A stretch of 64,000 nt of DNA, taken from contig CP129482.1 of assembly GCA_030583925.1 (NCBI GenBank), positions 3,472,001-3,536,000 of the forward strand, in the 5' to 3' direction. A model generated the notes under the pieces. The model had not been told where the DNA came from. It did not search any database and worked only from the letters and a program-made list of their open reading frames with translations. Positions 17,832-27,141 of this stretch are shown here, one piece after another. Made by a program: the position numbers and the translations under genes. The stretch's first letter is position 1; the number at the start of each line of letters is the position of its first letter. This DNA is from Anaerolineales bacterium (lineage in GTDB: Bacteria; Chloroflexota; Anaerolineae; Anaerolineales; Villigracilaceae).

Positions 17832-19886
17832 TTAATCCTTGTACATCGTGTAGTAGTAATCACCGAAGAAGATCGGGTTCAAAACACGACCATGCACCCA
17901 GCGTTGATCGAAACCATGGCTGGTAGCAGTCGCGAGCAAGATGGTCGGCACCTGATCGAAGTAGAGCGCGTTGGCTTCTTCATAGATAGTCTGGCGCTCA
18001 GCAGGATCGGTGGCGGTAACGCCGCGGTTGAGAATATCCTGGAACTGCGCCCGTAAATCAGCAGGCAGTTTCTGGCGGTTCGCGTACGTGCCAACCATGT
18101 AGGGCTGATACCAGTTATGCGGATCGTGAATATCTTCCGCCCAACCGCTTGTGAAGTAGGGGGCTTGAGAGGCGCGCAGAGTGCGCAGGAAGGTCGGCCA
18201 CGGGAGACCTACGGTCTCGATCACAAACAGTTCGTTAACTGCGGCAATGTTGGCGGAAAGGATCTCGGAAATGATCTGGCGGGATGTGTTGCCCTGGTTA
18301 TAGAGCGCCTGCAGGCGGAAGCCGGTCGTCCAGACATCGCCTTCGGGATCGTCGCCAGCAGGGATACCGTCCTTATCCAAATCCGCGGCTTTGAATTCAG
18401 TTTCGCATTGAGCCGGGTCATAGGAATAGACAGGAGCATCTGCATCGTAACCAGCCATACCCACGCGGGCAAGCACAGGCTGTTGGACCGCTTCGCCGTC
18501 GTACACATCGCTGATATAGGTGTCCCAATCGAAGCAGTAGGCAAATGCCTTACGAATGTGAACGTCCGAGAAGAAATCCAGCGGGATGCCATTACCATCC
18601 AACTTACCGGAGCCGACATAGTTGGAGGTTTCGACAATATTGAAGGTCATGAACAGGTCTTGGCTGGAGAGCGCGGGACGTCCGATATAGAGACGCATGG
18701 AGCCGCCGGTGCCGGTTTCGCCTGCCGCGCAAGCGGTGAATTTTTCAGCGCCCTGCTTGGAAGGATCATAAGCGCAGACTTCCGCTTCTTCACCATAGGA
18801 GCCAGTAGCAGGGTCATAGACACGTATAGAGCCGACCATGGCATCCACTTGCGAGCGGCTTTCCGCAGGAACCGAAACGATGTCAGCGTCACCAGCCTGC
18901 AACATAGCAAAGCGGGTGCCCCACTCGTCAATGTACTTGAAGACAACGCGAGAGAGCTTGGCGGGTTCGCGCCAGTAGTTGTCATTGCGAGCCAAGACGA
19001 GTTCTTCGCCTTGAGTCCAGGATTCGAGCGAGAAAGGACCGGTACCGTTCATGATGGTGGTCAAAGGATCGGACTCGGAAGGCTCGGCATAGAAATTCTG
19101 CCAAGTGTCGCAGGAACCATCCCACGCGCCGTTGGCAACCGCCCATTCCTGATTCAAAACGGAACCCCAAGTTTGGGCAATGGTGGCGATGAACGGACCC
19201 CACGGCTGCGCGAGGGTCATCGTAACGGTGCCGGCAGCATCGTCAGCCACAATGGCGCTCTTCACTTTTTCACAAGCGGCAACGAGTTGTTCAGCAGGCA
19301 GAGCGATCAAGCAGTCACGGTCATCCGCACAGGCGCCTTCGCCATCCACAACGATAGAGATATCATCGGTGCCGACGCCGAAGAACGGCTCAGCCAACAG
19401 CCACTGCGGACCACTGTATCCACCGAAGAGCAAACCGCGTTGGAAGGAGTAAGCCACATCGGAAGCGGTCATATCCTGACCTTCATGGAATTTCACACCG
19501 GAGCGGATCTTGAAAGTATAAACATTGCCTTCCGGGGAAACTTCCCAAGATTCAGCGAGCAGTGGGACGAATTTATCTGTGGCTTCGCCGTCGTACGTGA
19601 CGAGCGTTTCGTACACGTTTTGGATGATCTCGCCGCCAGCGGTTTCATACGCCAGCCCGGGATCGAGCGTCTCAGGACCGCCAATCGTCGCAACGACCAG
19701 CGTGGAGGGGTCCTTTGATGTTAAGCCGCTAGCCGCAGGCGCGTCCGTCGCGGCAGGAGCATCCGTCGCGGCGGGCGCCGAGGTGCTCGACGTGCTGGGG
19801 GCTTGCGTCGTAGCAGTAGGACCGCAGGCGGTTATCAACATGCTAGCGACAACAAGCAAACTTAATATAGCGAATAGTTTACGCAT
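17832..19886 (-). CDS. Peptide ABC transporter substrate-binding lipoprotein (set 1)
   Basis: SBP_bac_5-family lipoprotein in canonical order: signal MRKLFAILSLLVVASMLITAC (Cys21), an alanine/threonine linker, then STLVVATIGGPETLDPGLAY, FKIRSGVKFHEGQDMTASD, and a later HIRKAFAYCFDWDTYI and DQVPTILLATA. At 684 residues it is larger than average because of inserts around 185-225 and 365-415 that contain several cysteines. Start ATG 19886 has GAGGAG 8 nt upstream. It is preceded by oppD-oppF and followed by oppB-oppC. The ligand is unknown. Confidence 0.88.
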   Translation of the reverse strand: MRKLFAILSLLVVASMLITACGPTATTQAPSTSSTSAPAATDAPAATDAPAASGLTSKDPSTLVVATIGGPETLDPGLAYETAGGEIIQNVYETLVTYDGEATDKFVPLLAESWEVSPEGNVYTFKIRSGVKFHEGQDMTASDVAYSFQRGLLFGGYSGPQWLLAEPFFGVGTDDISIVVDGEGACADDRDCLIALPAEQLVAACEKVKSAIVADDAAGTVTMTLAQPWGPFIATIAQTWGSVLNQEWAVANGAWDGSCDTWQNFYAEPSESDPLTTIMNGTGPFSLESWTQGEELVLARNDNYWREPAKLSRVVFKYIDEWGTRFAMLQAGDADIVSVPAESRSQVDAMVGSIRVYDPATGSYGEEAEVCAYDPSKQGAEKFTACAAGETGTGGSMRLYIGRPALSSQDLFMTFNIVETSNYVGSGKLDGNGIPLDFFSDVHIRKAFAYCFDWDTYISDVYDGEAVQQPVLARVGMAGYDADAPVYSYDPAQCETEFKAADLDKDGIPAGDDPEGDVWTTGFRLQALYNQGNTSRQIISEILSANIAAVNELFVIETVGLPWPTFLRTLRASQAPYFTSGWAEDIHDPHNWYQPYMVGTYANRQKLPADLRAQFQDILNRGVTATDPAERQTIYEEANALYFDQVPTILLATATSHGFDQRWVHGRVLNPIFFGDYYYTMYKD

Positions 19887-19956
19887 CTTTCTTCTCCTCA
19901 CGAAATTTGAAAAGGTTGAATTGGTTACGTACAGCGAGCAAGGACAGATTGTACAT
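19879..19956 (-). CDS. Possible 25-codon leader ORF overlapping the SBP start
   Basis: An ATG at 19956 opens 25 codons (peptide begins MYNLSLLAVR) ending in a TAA that overlaps the SBP ATG by 8 nt. A perfect anti-SD match AAAGGAGGTGG lies 15 nt before it (19972-19982). The long spacing and short length make this weak. The alternative is a ribosome standby site. Confidence 0.25.
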   Translation of the reverse strand: MYNLSLLAVRNQFNLFKFREEKKDA

Positions 19957-20025
19957 ATCAGAACGAGGCAACCACCTCCTTTCAAGGTAGGCGATAGACG
20001 CTTTCAAAGCGCCTGTCGCTAATGT

Positions 20026-21014
20026 TTAAAGAAAACGTTCGGCAAAGAAACAAGCCACAAAATGACCGGGCTTGATCTCACGAAATTCAGGGCGCGACTC
20101 CGCGCAGATCGCTTCTGCGATCGGACAACGCGTGCGGAAGCGGCAACCCGAAGGCGGGTTCGCAGGAGAGGGGACATCCCCTTCAAGGACCGTCCGTTTA
20201 CGCTTCGCATCAGCCACCGGGTCCGGAATGGGAACCGCCGAGAGCAGCGCCTGAGTGTAGGGATGAAGCGGCTGCTTATAGAGTTCTTCCCGTTCCGCCA
20301 GTTCAACGATTACACCCAGATACATCACCGCCACGCGTTTGCTGATGTGGCGCACCATCGAAAGATCATGGGCGATGAAGAGATAGGTCAGGTTGAACTG
20401 CTCCTGTAACTCTTCCAAAAGGTTAACCACCTGCGCTTGGATGGAAACGTCCAGCGCGGAAATAGGCTCATCGCAGATAATGAAAGACGGCTGTAAAGCC
20501 AGGGCGCGCGCTACGCCGATGCGCTGGCGCTGACCGCCGGAAAATTCGTGCGGATACCGAGTGGCAAAAGCCGGGTTTAGGTTGACCAATTCGAGGAGTT
20601 TCGCGACGCGGTCGTTCATCTCCGCGCCGGCGGCGACGTTGTGAACTTGCAACGGTTCGCCGACCAACTGGCCGACGGTCATGCGCGGATTTAGGCTTGC
20701 ATATGGATCCTGAAAGATCATCTGCATCTTGCGACGCATCTGGCGCATCTCTTCGCCCTTCAGCTTGACCAAGTCCTTGCCATCGAAATGAACATTCCCG
20801 GCTGTGGGTTTATACAATTGGAGGATCGCGCGTCCCGTCGTGGATTTACCACACCCCGACTCGCCCACCAGTCCGAGCGTCTCACCGCGATAAACATCGA
20901 AACTGATGCCATCCACAGCCCGCACAGCGCCCACCTGACGTTGAAACACGCCGCGATAGATCGGAAAGTGCATTTTTAGATCTTCAACTCGAAGCAATAC
21001 TTCATTATTGGCGC

Positions 21015-21018
<4 letters not shown>
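20026..21018 (-). CDS. oppF: Peptide ABC transporter ATPase, OppF type (set 1)
   Basis: ATPase with [11 protein letters not shown], signature [20 protein letters not shown] and the C-terminal [14 protein letters not shown] extension. Its ATG overlaps the oppD stop (ATGA), so the two are translationally coupled. It is more distant from the set-2 and set-3 OppF proteins than they are from each other. Length 330. Confidence 0.92.
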
Positions 21019-22007
<989 letters not shown>

Positions 22008-22065
22008 CCGCTAGTCTTCCTTTGCAATTTGGGGATATCGTTCTTGCAATTGCCAAACAGCGCAG

Positions 22066-22093
22066 ATTATACCCCAATCCAAAAGTGCGTCAA
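22066..22093 (-). promoter_or_regulatory. Promoter of the set-1 peptide transporter operon
   Basis: TTGACG (22088-22093) and TATAAT (22066-22071), 16-nt spacer, minus strand. The same hexamers and spacing occur at 14695-14722. Confidence 0.75.
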
Positions 22094-22222
22094 TACAACA
22101 CAAAGGAATCGAGCAAGTTACTCCTCGATTCAAGAAAAAATAGTTCTGTAGAACTGCCGATGTCAACACCGCAGGGGGGTATGGGAGATGTGACGAACGC
22201 TCGTTCAACCGCTCTCTTTTTG

Positions 22223-22251
22223 TTGACATCCCCTATGGCGAACGGTAGAAT
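22223..22251 (+). promoter_or_regulatory. Promoter of mscL
   Basis: TTGACA (22223-22228) and TAGAAT (22246-22251) are spaced 17 nt apart. The start site would be near 22258, about 29 nt before the mscL ATG, with GCGGAGG as ribosome site. Confidence 0.8.
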
Positions 22252-22286
22252 ACCTTCATTCATTATTCTTTTGCGGAGGCACACTT

Positions 22287-22673
22287 ATGTTGAAGGAATT
22301 CAGAGACTTTGCCATGCGCGGCAACGTAATGGACTTGGCGATTGCCGTCATCATCGGCGGCGCGTTCGGGAAGATCATCGCTTCGCTCGTCAACGATGTG
22401 TTGATGCCGCTCATTGGGCTTTTGCTCGGCGGGATCAGTTTCGCCAACCTGTCCGTCACGGTGGGCGATGCGGTCATCGCTTATGGCTTATTCATACAAG
22501 CGATTGTGGACTTCATTATCGTGGCATTCGTTATCTTCCTACTAGTGCGAGCTATGAACAACATGAAGAAACCCGCCCCCGCCGCGGAACCGACAACGAA
22601 GGAATGTCCGTACTGCAACACGACAATTCCGATCAAAGCCCGCCGTTGCCCGAATTGCACTTCGCAATTGTAG
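22287..22673 (+). CDS. mscL: Large-conductance mechanosensitive channel with C-terminal zinc ribbon
   Basis: MscL opens under membrane tension to release solutes during hypo-osmotic shock. The N-terminus [20 protein letters not shown] and the TM1 pore stretch [15 protein letters not shown] are diagnostic; TM2 spans about 66-88. In place of the usual C-terminal helical bundle it carries two CxxC pairs (C107/C110 and C121/C124, KECPYC and RRCPNC), a small zinc ribbon. The stop codon is the TAG of a GTAGACA repeat. It is a single-gene unit with its own promoter and terminator. Confidence 0.94.
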   Translation: MLKEFRDFAMRGNVMDLAIAVIIGGAFGKIIASLVNDVLMPLIGLLLGGISFANLSVTVGDAVIAYGLFIQAIVDFIIVAFVIFLLVRAMNNMKKPAPAAEPTTKECPYCNTTIPIKARRCPNCTSQL

Positions 22674-22700
22674 ACACGCAAATAGGTAAACACGTAGACA
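22671..22700. repeat. GTAGACA-GTAAACA repeat (copy 2)
   Basis: Units tagacacgc, aggtaaacacg and tagacacg of the same family as 852-932. The first unit provides the mscL stop. Confidence 0.65.
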
Positions 22701-22750
22701 CGTCCCGCAGGCTTGTCCTGAGCAAAAGCCCTGCGGGACGTTTATCTTTC
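22701..22750 (+). terminator. Terminator of mscL
   Basis: Arms cgtcccgcaggctt and the opposing agccctgcgggacg form a long stem, followed by tttatctttcc. Confidence 0.75.
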
Positions 22751-22812
22751 CTTCCTTCGACAGGCTCAGAACAGCGCTTTCTTCTTTCCTCTTTCATCAG
22801 TCATTTTTATCA

Positions 22813-24984
22813 ATGTCTTCCTTCCTCGACAAACTCAACCCTCAACAACGCGCCGCCGTCACTGCGGGGAATGGACCCGTCTTGGTCGTGGCAGGTCCGG
22901 GGTCCGGGAAGACGCGGGTGTTAACCCAACGCATCGCGTATCTCATCGCGGAGGAGGGAGTCCGCCCGTGGCAAATCCTTGCGGTCACATTCACGAACAA
23001 AGCCGCGAAAGAAATGCAGGAGCGCGTCAAGAAATTGTTGCCCGACCAAGCCACCGAGGGGATCATGCTCGGTACGTTCCATTCCATTTGCGCGCGGATT
23101 TTGAGACGTGAAGCCGAACACCTCCCCATCGAATCTAATTTCGTGATCTTTGATTCGGACGACCAGGAACGCATCGTCAAAAACGTCATCCGTGAATTGA
23201 ATATCAACGAGAAGCAGAACCGCCCCGCGAGCGTACATGCGGCGATCTCGCGCGCTAAGAACGAGTTGATCGGCGCGGACGATTACCCCACGCAGACCTA
23301 TCGCGACGAAGTGACGAAGCGCGTCTACGCCGAATATCAAAAGCGACTCATCGCCAGCAACGCCGTGGACTTTGACGACATTCTCGTTTACACCGCGCGG
23401 TTGCTGGAGGATAACCCCAGTGTGCGTGATAAATATGCCCAGCGATTCCGCCATGTGCTGGTGGATGAATTCCAAGACACCAACCTTGCCCAATATGCAC
23501 TAGTGAAGCACCTCGCTTCATTTAATAGAAATGTCTTTTGCGTTGGCGATCAAGATCAAAGTGTGTACTCATGGCGGGGCGCTGACTACCGCAACATCCA
23601 CCGCTTCGAGCAGGATTTCCCCGACGCGCAGACCATTCTCCTCGAGCAGAATTATCGCTCGCGCCAAACCATCCTCGACGCGGCGATGGGCGTGATCGAT
23701 CGCGCCCGCAACCGCAAACGCAAACAACTTTTCAGCGACCGCGGCGCGGGTGAGAAAATATTTTTCTACGAAGCGCCCGACGATTACGCCGAAGCGTCAT
23801 TCGTTGTGGATAGCATCGCCCAACTCGTCGCCTCGCGGCAATTCGAGCCAGGCGATTGCGCGGTGATGTATCGCACCAACGCCATGTCGCGTCTCATCGA
23901 AGAAGCGTTTCTGCAAGCGCGGCTTCCGTATCGTTTGGTCGGCGCGCAGAGATTCTATGGACGTCGTGAAGTCAAAGACATCGTCGCGTTCCTGCGTCTC
24001 ATTTACAACCCCGCAGACGAAGCCAGTCTCGACCGCATCATCAACGTCCCGCCGCGCGGCATCGGCGCCAAGACTCTCACCACGTTGCACATGGTTGCAC
24101 GACAAAATGAAATTCAGCCAGGCGCGGTTCTTCTTGATCTCGCGCGCGGCGATCAATCCGCACATTGGAAATCGTTCACGGGTCGCGCCGCGCTTCCGCT
24201 GGCAGATTTCGGCGGCATGTTGGCAAACTGGCGCGTCGCCGCGCAAACGCTGAACGTCCCCGAATTGTTCGACCGCGTCGTCAAAGACCTCGGTTACAAA
24301 GAATACATTGACGATGAATCAGAAGAGGGCGAAGACCGCTGGGAAAACGTGATCGAACTCAAACGTCTCGCCGATGAATATTCCACGCGCACGCTCGACG
24401 AGTTTCTCGAAAACATCGCGCTCGTCTCCGATCAAGACACGATCGCCGAGGGCAACGTGCCAACCCTGCTCACCCTCCATGCCGCAAAGGGTCTCGAATT
24501 CGGCGCGGTCTTCATCGTCGGTCTCGACGACGGCATTCTTCCGCACAGCCGCTCATTCGACAATCCCGAATCGATGGAAGAAGAACGCCGCCTCTTTTAC
24601 GTCGGCATCACGCGCGCCAAAGACAAACTCTACCTCATCCGCGCGATTCAACGCGGCGGGCGCGGCTCGCAAGAGGAGACCTTCCCCTCGCGTTATCTCG
24701 ATGATGTGCCATCGGATTTGCTCGTCGGCAAGACGCGCACGGGACGTTCGCTTCGCGGACAAATGCCTGAGACCAAGTGGCAGACGCATCATTCGCAGGG
24801 TCAGCCTGCCTCAGTCACCCCAGCCAAATACCGCGCTGGGACGCGCATCAAGCATCCCAGTTGGGGCGAAGGAATCGTCCTCGACAGCAAAATTCAAGAC
24901 GACGACGAAATTGTTGATGTTGTATTTGAATCAGTGGGGATAAAAAGATTATCGGCAAGTCTGGCAAATTTGAAAATACTTTAA
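22813..24984 (+). CDS. pcrA: ATP-dependent 3'-5' DNA helicase, PcrA/UvrD type
   Basis: Superfamily 1A helicase acting in repair and in removing proteins or RecA from DNA. Motif I is VAGPGSGKTRVL (about 28-39), with motif Ia TFTNKAAKEM, motif II LVDEFQDTN, motif III VGDQDQSVYSWRGA, motif IV LEQNYRS, motif V LLTLHAAKGLEF and motif VI LFYVGITRAKD. The C-terminal 60 residues (GTRIKHPSWGEGIVL) match the tudor-like PcrA tail that contacts RNA polymerase. Length 723 is normal. Confidence 0.95.
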   Translation: MSSFLDKLNPQQRAAVTAGNGPVLVVAGPGSGKTRVLTQRIAYLIAEEGVRPWQILAVTFTNKAAKEMQERVKKLLPDQATEGIMLGTFHSICARILRREAEHLPIESNFVIFDSDDQERIVKNVIRELNINEKQNRPASVHAAISRAKNELIGADDYPTQTYRDEVTKRVYAEYQKRLIASNAVDFDDILVYTARLLEDNPSVRDKYAQRFRHVLVDEFQDTNLAQYALVKHLASFNRNVFCVGDQDQSVYSWRGADYRNIHRFEQDFPDAQTILLEQNYRSRQTILDAAMGVIDRARNRKRKQLFSDRGAGEKIFFYEAPDDYAEASFVVDSIAQLVASRQFEPGDCAVMYRTNAMSRLIEEAFLQARLPYRLVGAQRFYGRREVKDIVAFLRLIYNPADEASLDRIINVPPRGIGAKTLTTLHMVARQNEIQPGAVLLDLARGDQSAHWKSFTGRAALPLADFGGMLANWRVAAQTLNVPELFDRVVKDLGYKEYIDDESEEGEDRWENVIELKRLADEYSTRTLDEFLENIALVSDQDTIAEGNVPTLLTLHAAKGLEFGAVFIVGLDDGILPHSRSFDNPESMEEERRLFYVGITRAKDKLYLIRAIQRGGRGSQEETFPSRYLDDVPSDLLVGKTRTGRSLRGQMPETKWQTHHSQGQPASVTPAKYRAGTRIKHPSWGEGIVLDSKIQDDDEIVDVVFESVGIKRLSASLANLKIL

Positions 24985-24990
24985 CTCGTG

Positions 24991-25011
24991 GGGCGGATTG
25001 ATAATCCGCCC
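24991..25011. repeat. Palindromic repeat after pcrA
   Basis: Arms gggcggatt/aatccgccc with a 3-nt loop. No T-run; probably a dispersed element. Confidence 0.6.
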
Positions 25012-25070
25012 ATGATGCAGGATACCATCCCGCGCCACGAAATTAAGCATCTACACAATAAGGCTAGAAA

Positions 25071-25496
25071 CTAACCCTCCGCCAGCGCCCTCAAAGCCAA
25101 CGCGTACGATTTCCAACCCAACCCAGTGATCTTCCCTTTGCACACCGCAGAGATCATCGAAACGTGACGAAACTCTTCGCGGGCGTACACGTTCGAGATA
25201 TGCACTTCAATAACGGGGATTTGAATAGCGCTGATCGCATCTCGCAAGGCAATTGACGTGTGAGTGTATCCGCCTGGGTTGAACACGACTCCGCCTGCCC
25301 ATGTGCGCGCTTCATGCAACGCGTCAATCAACGTGCCTTCGTGATTCGATTGCAGGCATTTCACCTCCGCGCCCAACTCGTTGCCCAATTCGATCAGCTT
25401 GTTGTTGATGTCGTCGAGGGTCAGCGAGCCATACACTTCAGGCTCGCGCGTTCCTAATAAATTCAAGTTCGGTCCATGCAAAACGAGTATTTTCAT
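25071..25496 (-). CDS. aroQ: Type II 3-dehydroquinate dehydratase
   Basis: Converts 3-dehydroquinate to 3-dehydroshikimate. The N-terminus [19 protein letters not shown] and the mobile-lid Arg and catalytic Tyr (R17, Y22 in GTREPEVYG) are intact. [16 protein letters not shown] and [14 protein letters not shown] complete the active site. The subunit is 141 residues, normal for the dodecameric class. It is the last gene of the aro operon, 18 nt after aroKB. Confidence 0.95.
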   Translation of the reverse strand: MKILVLHGPNLNLLGTREPEVYGSLTLDDINNKLIELGNELGAEVKCLQSNHEGTLIDALHEARTWAGGVVFNPGGYTHTSIALRDAISAIQIPVIEVHISNVYAREEFRHVSMISAVCKGKITGLGWKSYALALRALAEG

Positions 25497-25514
25497 AGTT
25501 CCTCAAATTTTGTC

Positions 25515-27032
25515 CTAGCGAGGAGATTGCTTCGCCACTGCGTGGCTCGCAATGACATTCTCCAAATCATCCACATCCATTAACTCCACCTTTCCAACTT
25601 CGATCGGCAATGCAAAGCGGATGGACTTCGCGTTCCTCTTTTTATCCACCCGCATCGCGCGGACGATTTCATCGCGCGGTAAAGCCTTAGAAATTTTCAC
25701 AGGCAAGCCAAGCCCCGATAGCGTCTTCTCGATTTCATCCGTCAAGCCTCTCTTCGCCACGCCGATCCGTTCGGCGTATCTCGCCTCAACCACCATGCCA
25801 ATGGACACCGCCTCGCCGTGACTCAACTTGAATCCGCTGACGAGTTCGACCGCGTGCCCAACCGTGTGACCCAGATTCAACGTCGCGCGGATTCCTTTTT
25901 CGTAGGGGTCTTCTTCGATGATTCGAATCTTCACCGCCATCGCACGCTTGACGATCTCTTCCATATTGTTCTTCACCCAATCCAAGCTGTTCGCGCACAA
26001 TGCAAATAGTTCGGGGTCAGCGATGATTCCATGCTTGACCACTTCCGCCATGCCAGAGCGTAAGTCGCGGTCGCTGAGGGTGAGCAAAAGGCTTGGGTCG
26101 GCAAGAACCAGCCTCGGGGGGTGAAAAGAACCGATGAGGTTTTTTCCTTCGGGCAAATCGAATCCAGTTTTTCCTCCGAGCGAAGCGTCCACCATGGCGA
26201 GCAGAGTCGTCGGGATGGTGATCCAATCTACGCCGCGCATGTAGGTGGAGGCGGCGAAGCCCGTCAGGTCGCCGATCACGCCGCCGCCGAGGGCAATGAC
26301 AGCGCTTTTGCGGTCGAGTCCGTTTTCGAGGAATGCCTGCCACAAGCGGGAAACGGTTTCGAGATTTTTGTGCTCTTCGCCAGCAGGCAGGACGATAGAC
26401 TTTTCGTCGCCGAGTTTGTTGAGGTGATACTTGGCTACGTTTTCGTCGGTGACGATAAATGAATTGCTGTGGGACAAATTGGCAATTTGTCCTACGATCA
26501 CATCATACTCCCCCATCGCGGAGAGACGATGACGACCGACAACGATTTGAATCTCACGTGAAATTTCTTCAAGAGTTTTACCATCCACATGAATTGTTCG
26601 CTGGAATGAATCGTAGTGTTCTTTACGGCTTTCAAGGTATTCGGTGAGTTTCGATTTCAAATCGCCCGCGAGAAGGGGACGTTCGTTTGGGTCGTTTTGC
26701 AATCGTTCGATCAAGGTCGGCGGTTCCGCTTTGAGCAGAATCACCTTGCCGCTCGCTTCGACCAGCGTCCGATTCTCTTCACGCAAGAGCGCGCCTCCAC
26801 CGAGGGCAATGACGCTTTCTTTGTCCTTGACGATCTGTTCGAGGGCGGCTGTCTCCAATTCGCGGACTTTCGCCATTCCATGCGCTTCGACAATTTGAGG
26901 GATCGTCATGCCCGCGTTGGCTTCGATGATTTGGTCGGAATCAATGAACGGCAGGCAGAGACGTTCGGCAAGCGCTTTGCCGATGGTGGTTTTGCCTGAG
27001 CCTGAGGGACCGTAGAGGAAGAGGTGGGGCAT
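25515..27032 (-). CDS. aroKB: Shikimate kinase / 3-dehydroquinate synthase fusion
   Basis: Residues 1 to about 165 are shikimate kinase: P-loop GPSGSGKTT, DSDQIIE, the adenine/shikimate site GGGALL and the lid RPLL. Residues about 172-490 are dehydroquinate synthase, an NAD- and metal-dependent enzyme: GGGVIGDLTGFAAS, TTLLAMVDASLGGKTG, metal ligands in EVVKHG and NLGHTVGHA. A palindromic repeat (26471-26492) is read in frame at the domain junction as GQIANLSHS. The C-terminal ASHAVAKQSPR and stop are also repeat-derived. The fusion channels non-consecutive pathway steps (2 and 5). Confidence 0.95.
   Translation of the reverse strand: MPHLFLYGPSGSGKTTIGKALAERLCLPFIDSDQIIEANAGMTIPQIVEAHGMAKVRELETAALEQIVKDKESVIALGGGALLREENRTLVEASGKVILLKAEPPTLIERLQNDPNERPLLAGDLKSKLTEYLESRKEHYDSFQRTIHVDGKTLEEISREIQIVVGRHRLSAMGEYDVIVGQIANLSHSNSFIVTDENVAKYHLNKLGDEKSIVLPAGEEHKNLETVSRLWQAFLENGLDRKSAVIALGGGVIGDLTGFAASTYMRGVDWITIPTTLLAMVDASLGGKTGFDLPEGKNLIGSFHPPRLVLADPSLLLTLSDRDLRSGMAEVVKHGIIADPELFALCANSLDWVKNNMEEIVKRAMAVKIRIIEEDPYEKGIRATLNLGHTVGHAVELVSGFKLSHGEAVSIGMVVEARYAERIGVAKRGLTDEIEKTLSGLGLPVKISKALPRDEIVRAMRVDKKRNAKSIRFALPIEVGKVELMDVDDLENVIASHAVAKQSPR
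25517..25557. repeat. ATTGCTTCG / CGCAATGACA repeat (copy 1)
   Basis: Element starting GCGAGGAGATTGCTTCGCC and ending CTCGCAATGACA with a self-complementary centre. It encodes the last ten or so residues of AroKB. Related copies lie at 27090-27133 and 43966-44055. Confidence 0.75.
26471..26496. repeat. Palindromic repeat inside aroKB
   Basis: Arms ggacaaatt/aatttgtcc around ggc, ending GTCCTAC. It is translated in frame near the kinase-synthase junction. Confidence 0.75.
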
Positions 27033-27089
27033 ACAATTATCTTGTCATCGAGAGGGATGTATTCTAACTTTCAAGCAATTTCCTGGCTC

Positions 27090-27133
27090 CGTTGTGGATT
27101 GCTTCGTCGCAACGAACGCTCCTCGCAATGACA
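27090..27133. repeat. ATTGCTTCG / CGCAATGACA repeat (copy 2)
   Basis: GGATTGCTTCGTCGCAACG followed by CTCCTCGCAATGACATG fills the aroKB-aroC gap. Confidence 0.7.
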
Positions 27134-27141
27134 TGTTGCGT

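Noticed and set aside
18117..19718. 533-codon open frame antisense to the set-1 SBP
   Set aside because: It is a shadow created by codon usage of the real gene on the other strand; no motif, no start context, and the SBP reading is unambiguous.
24991..25011. Rho-independent terminator of pcrA
   Set aside because: Good stem but no T-run on either side; left as a palindromic repeat.
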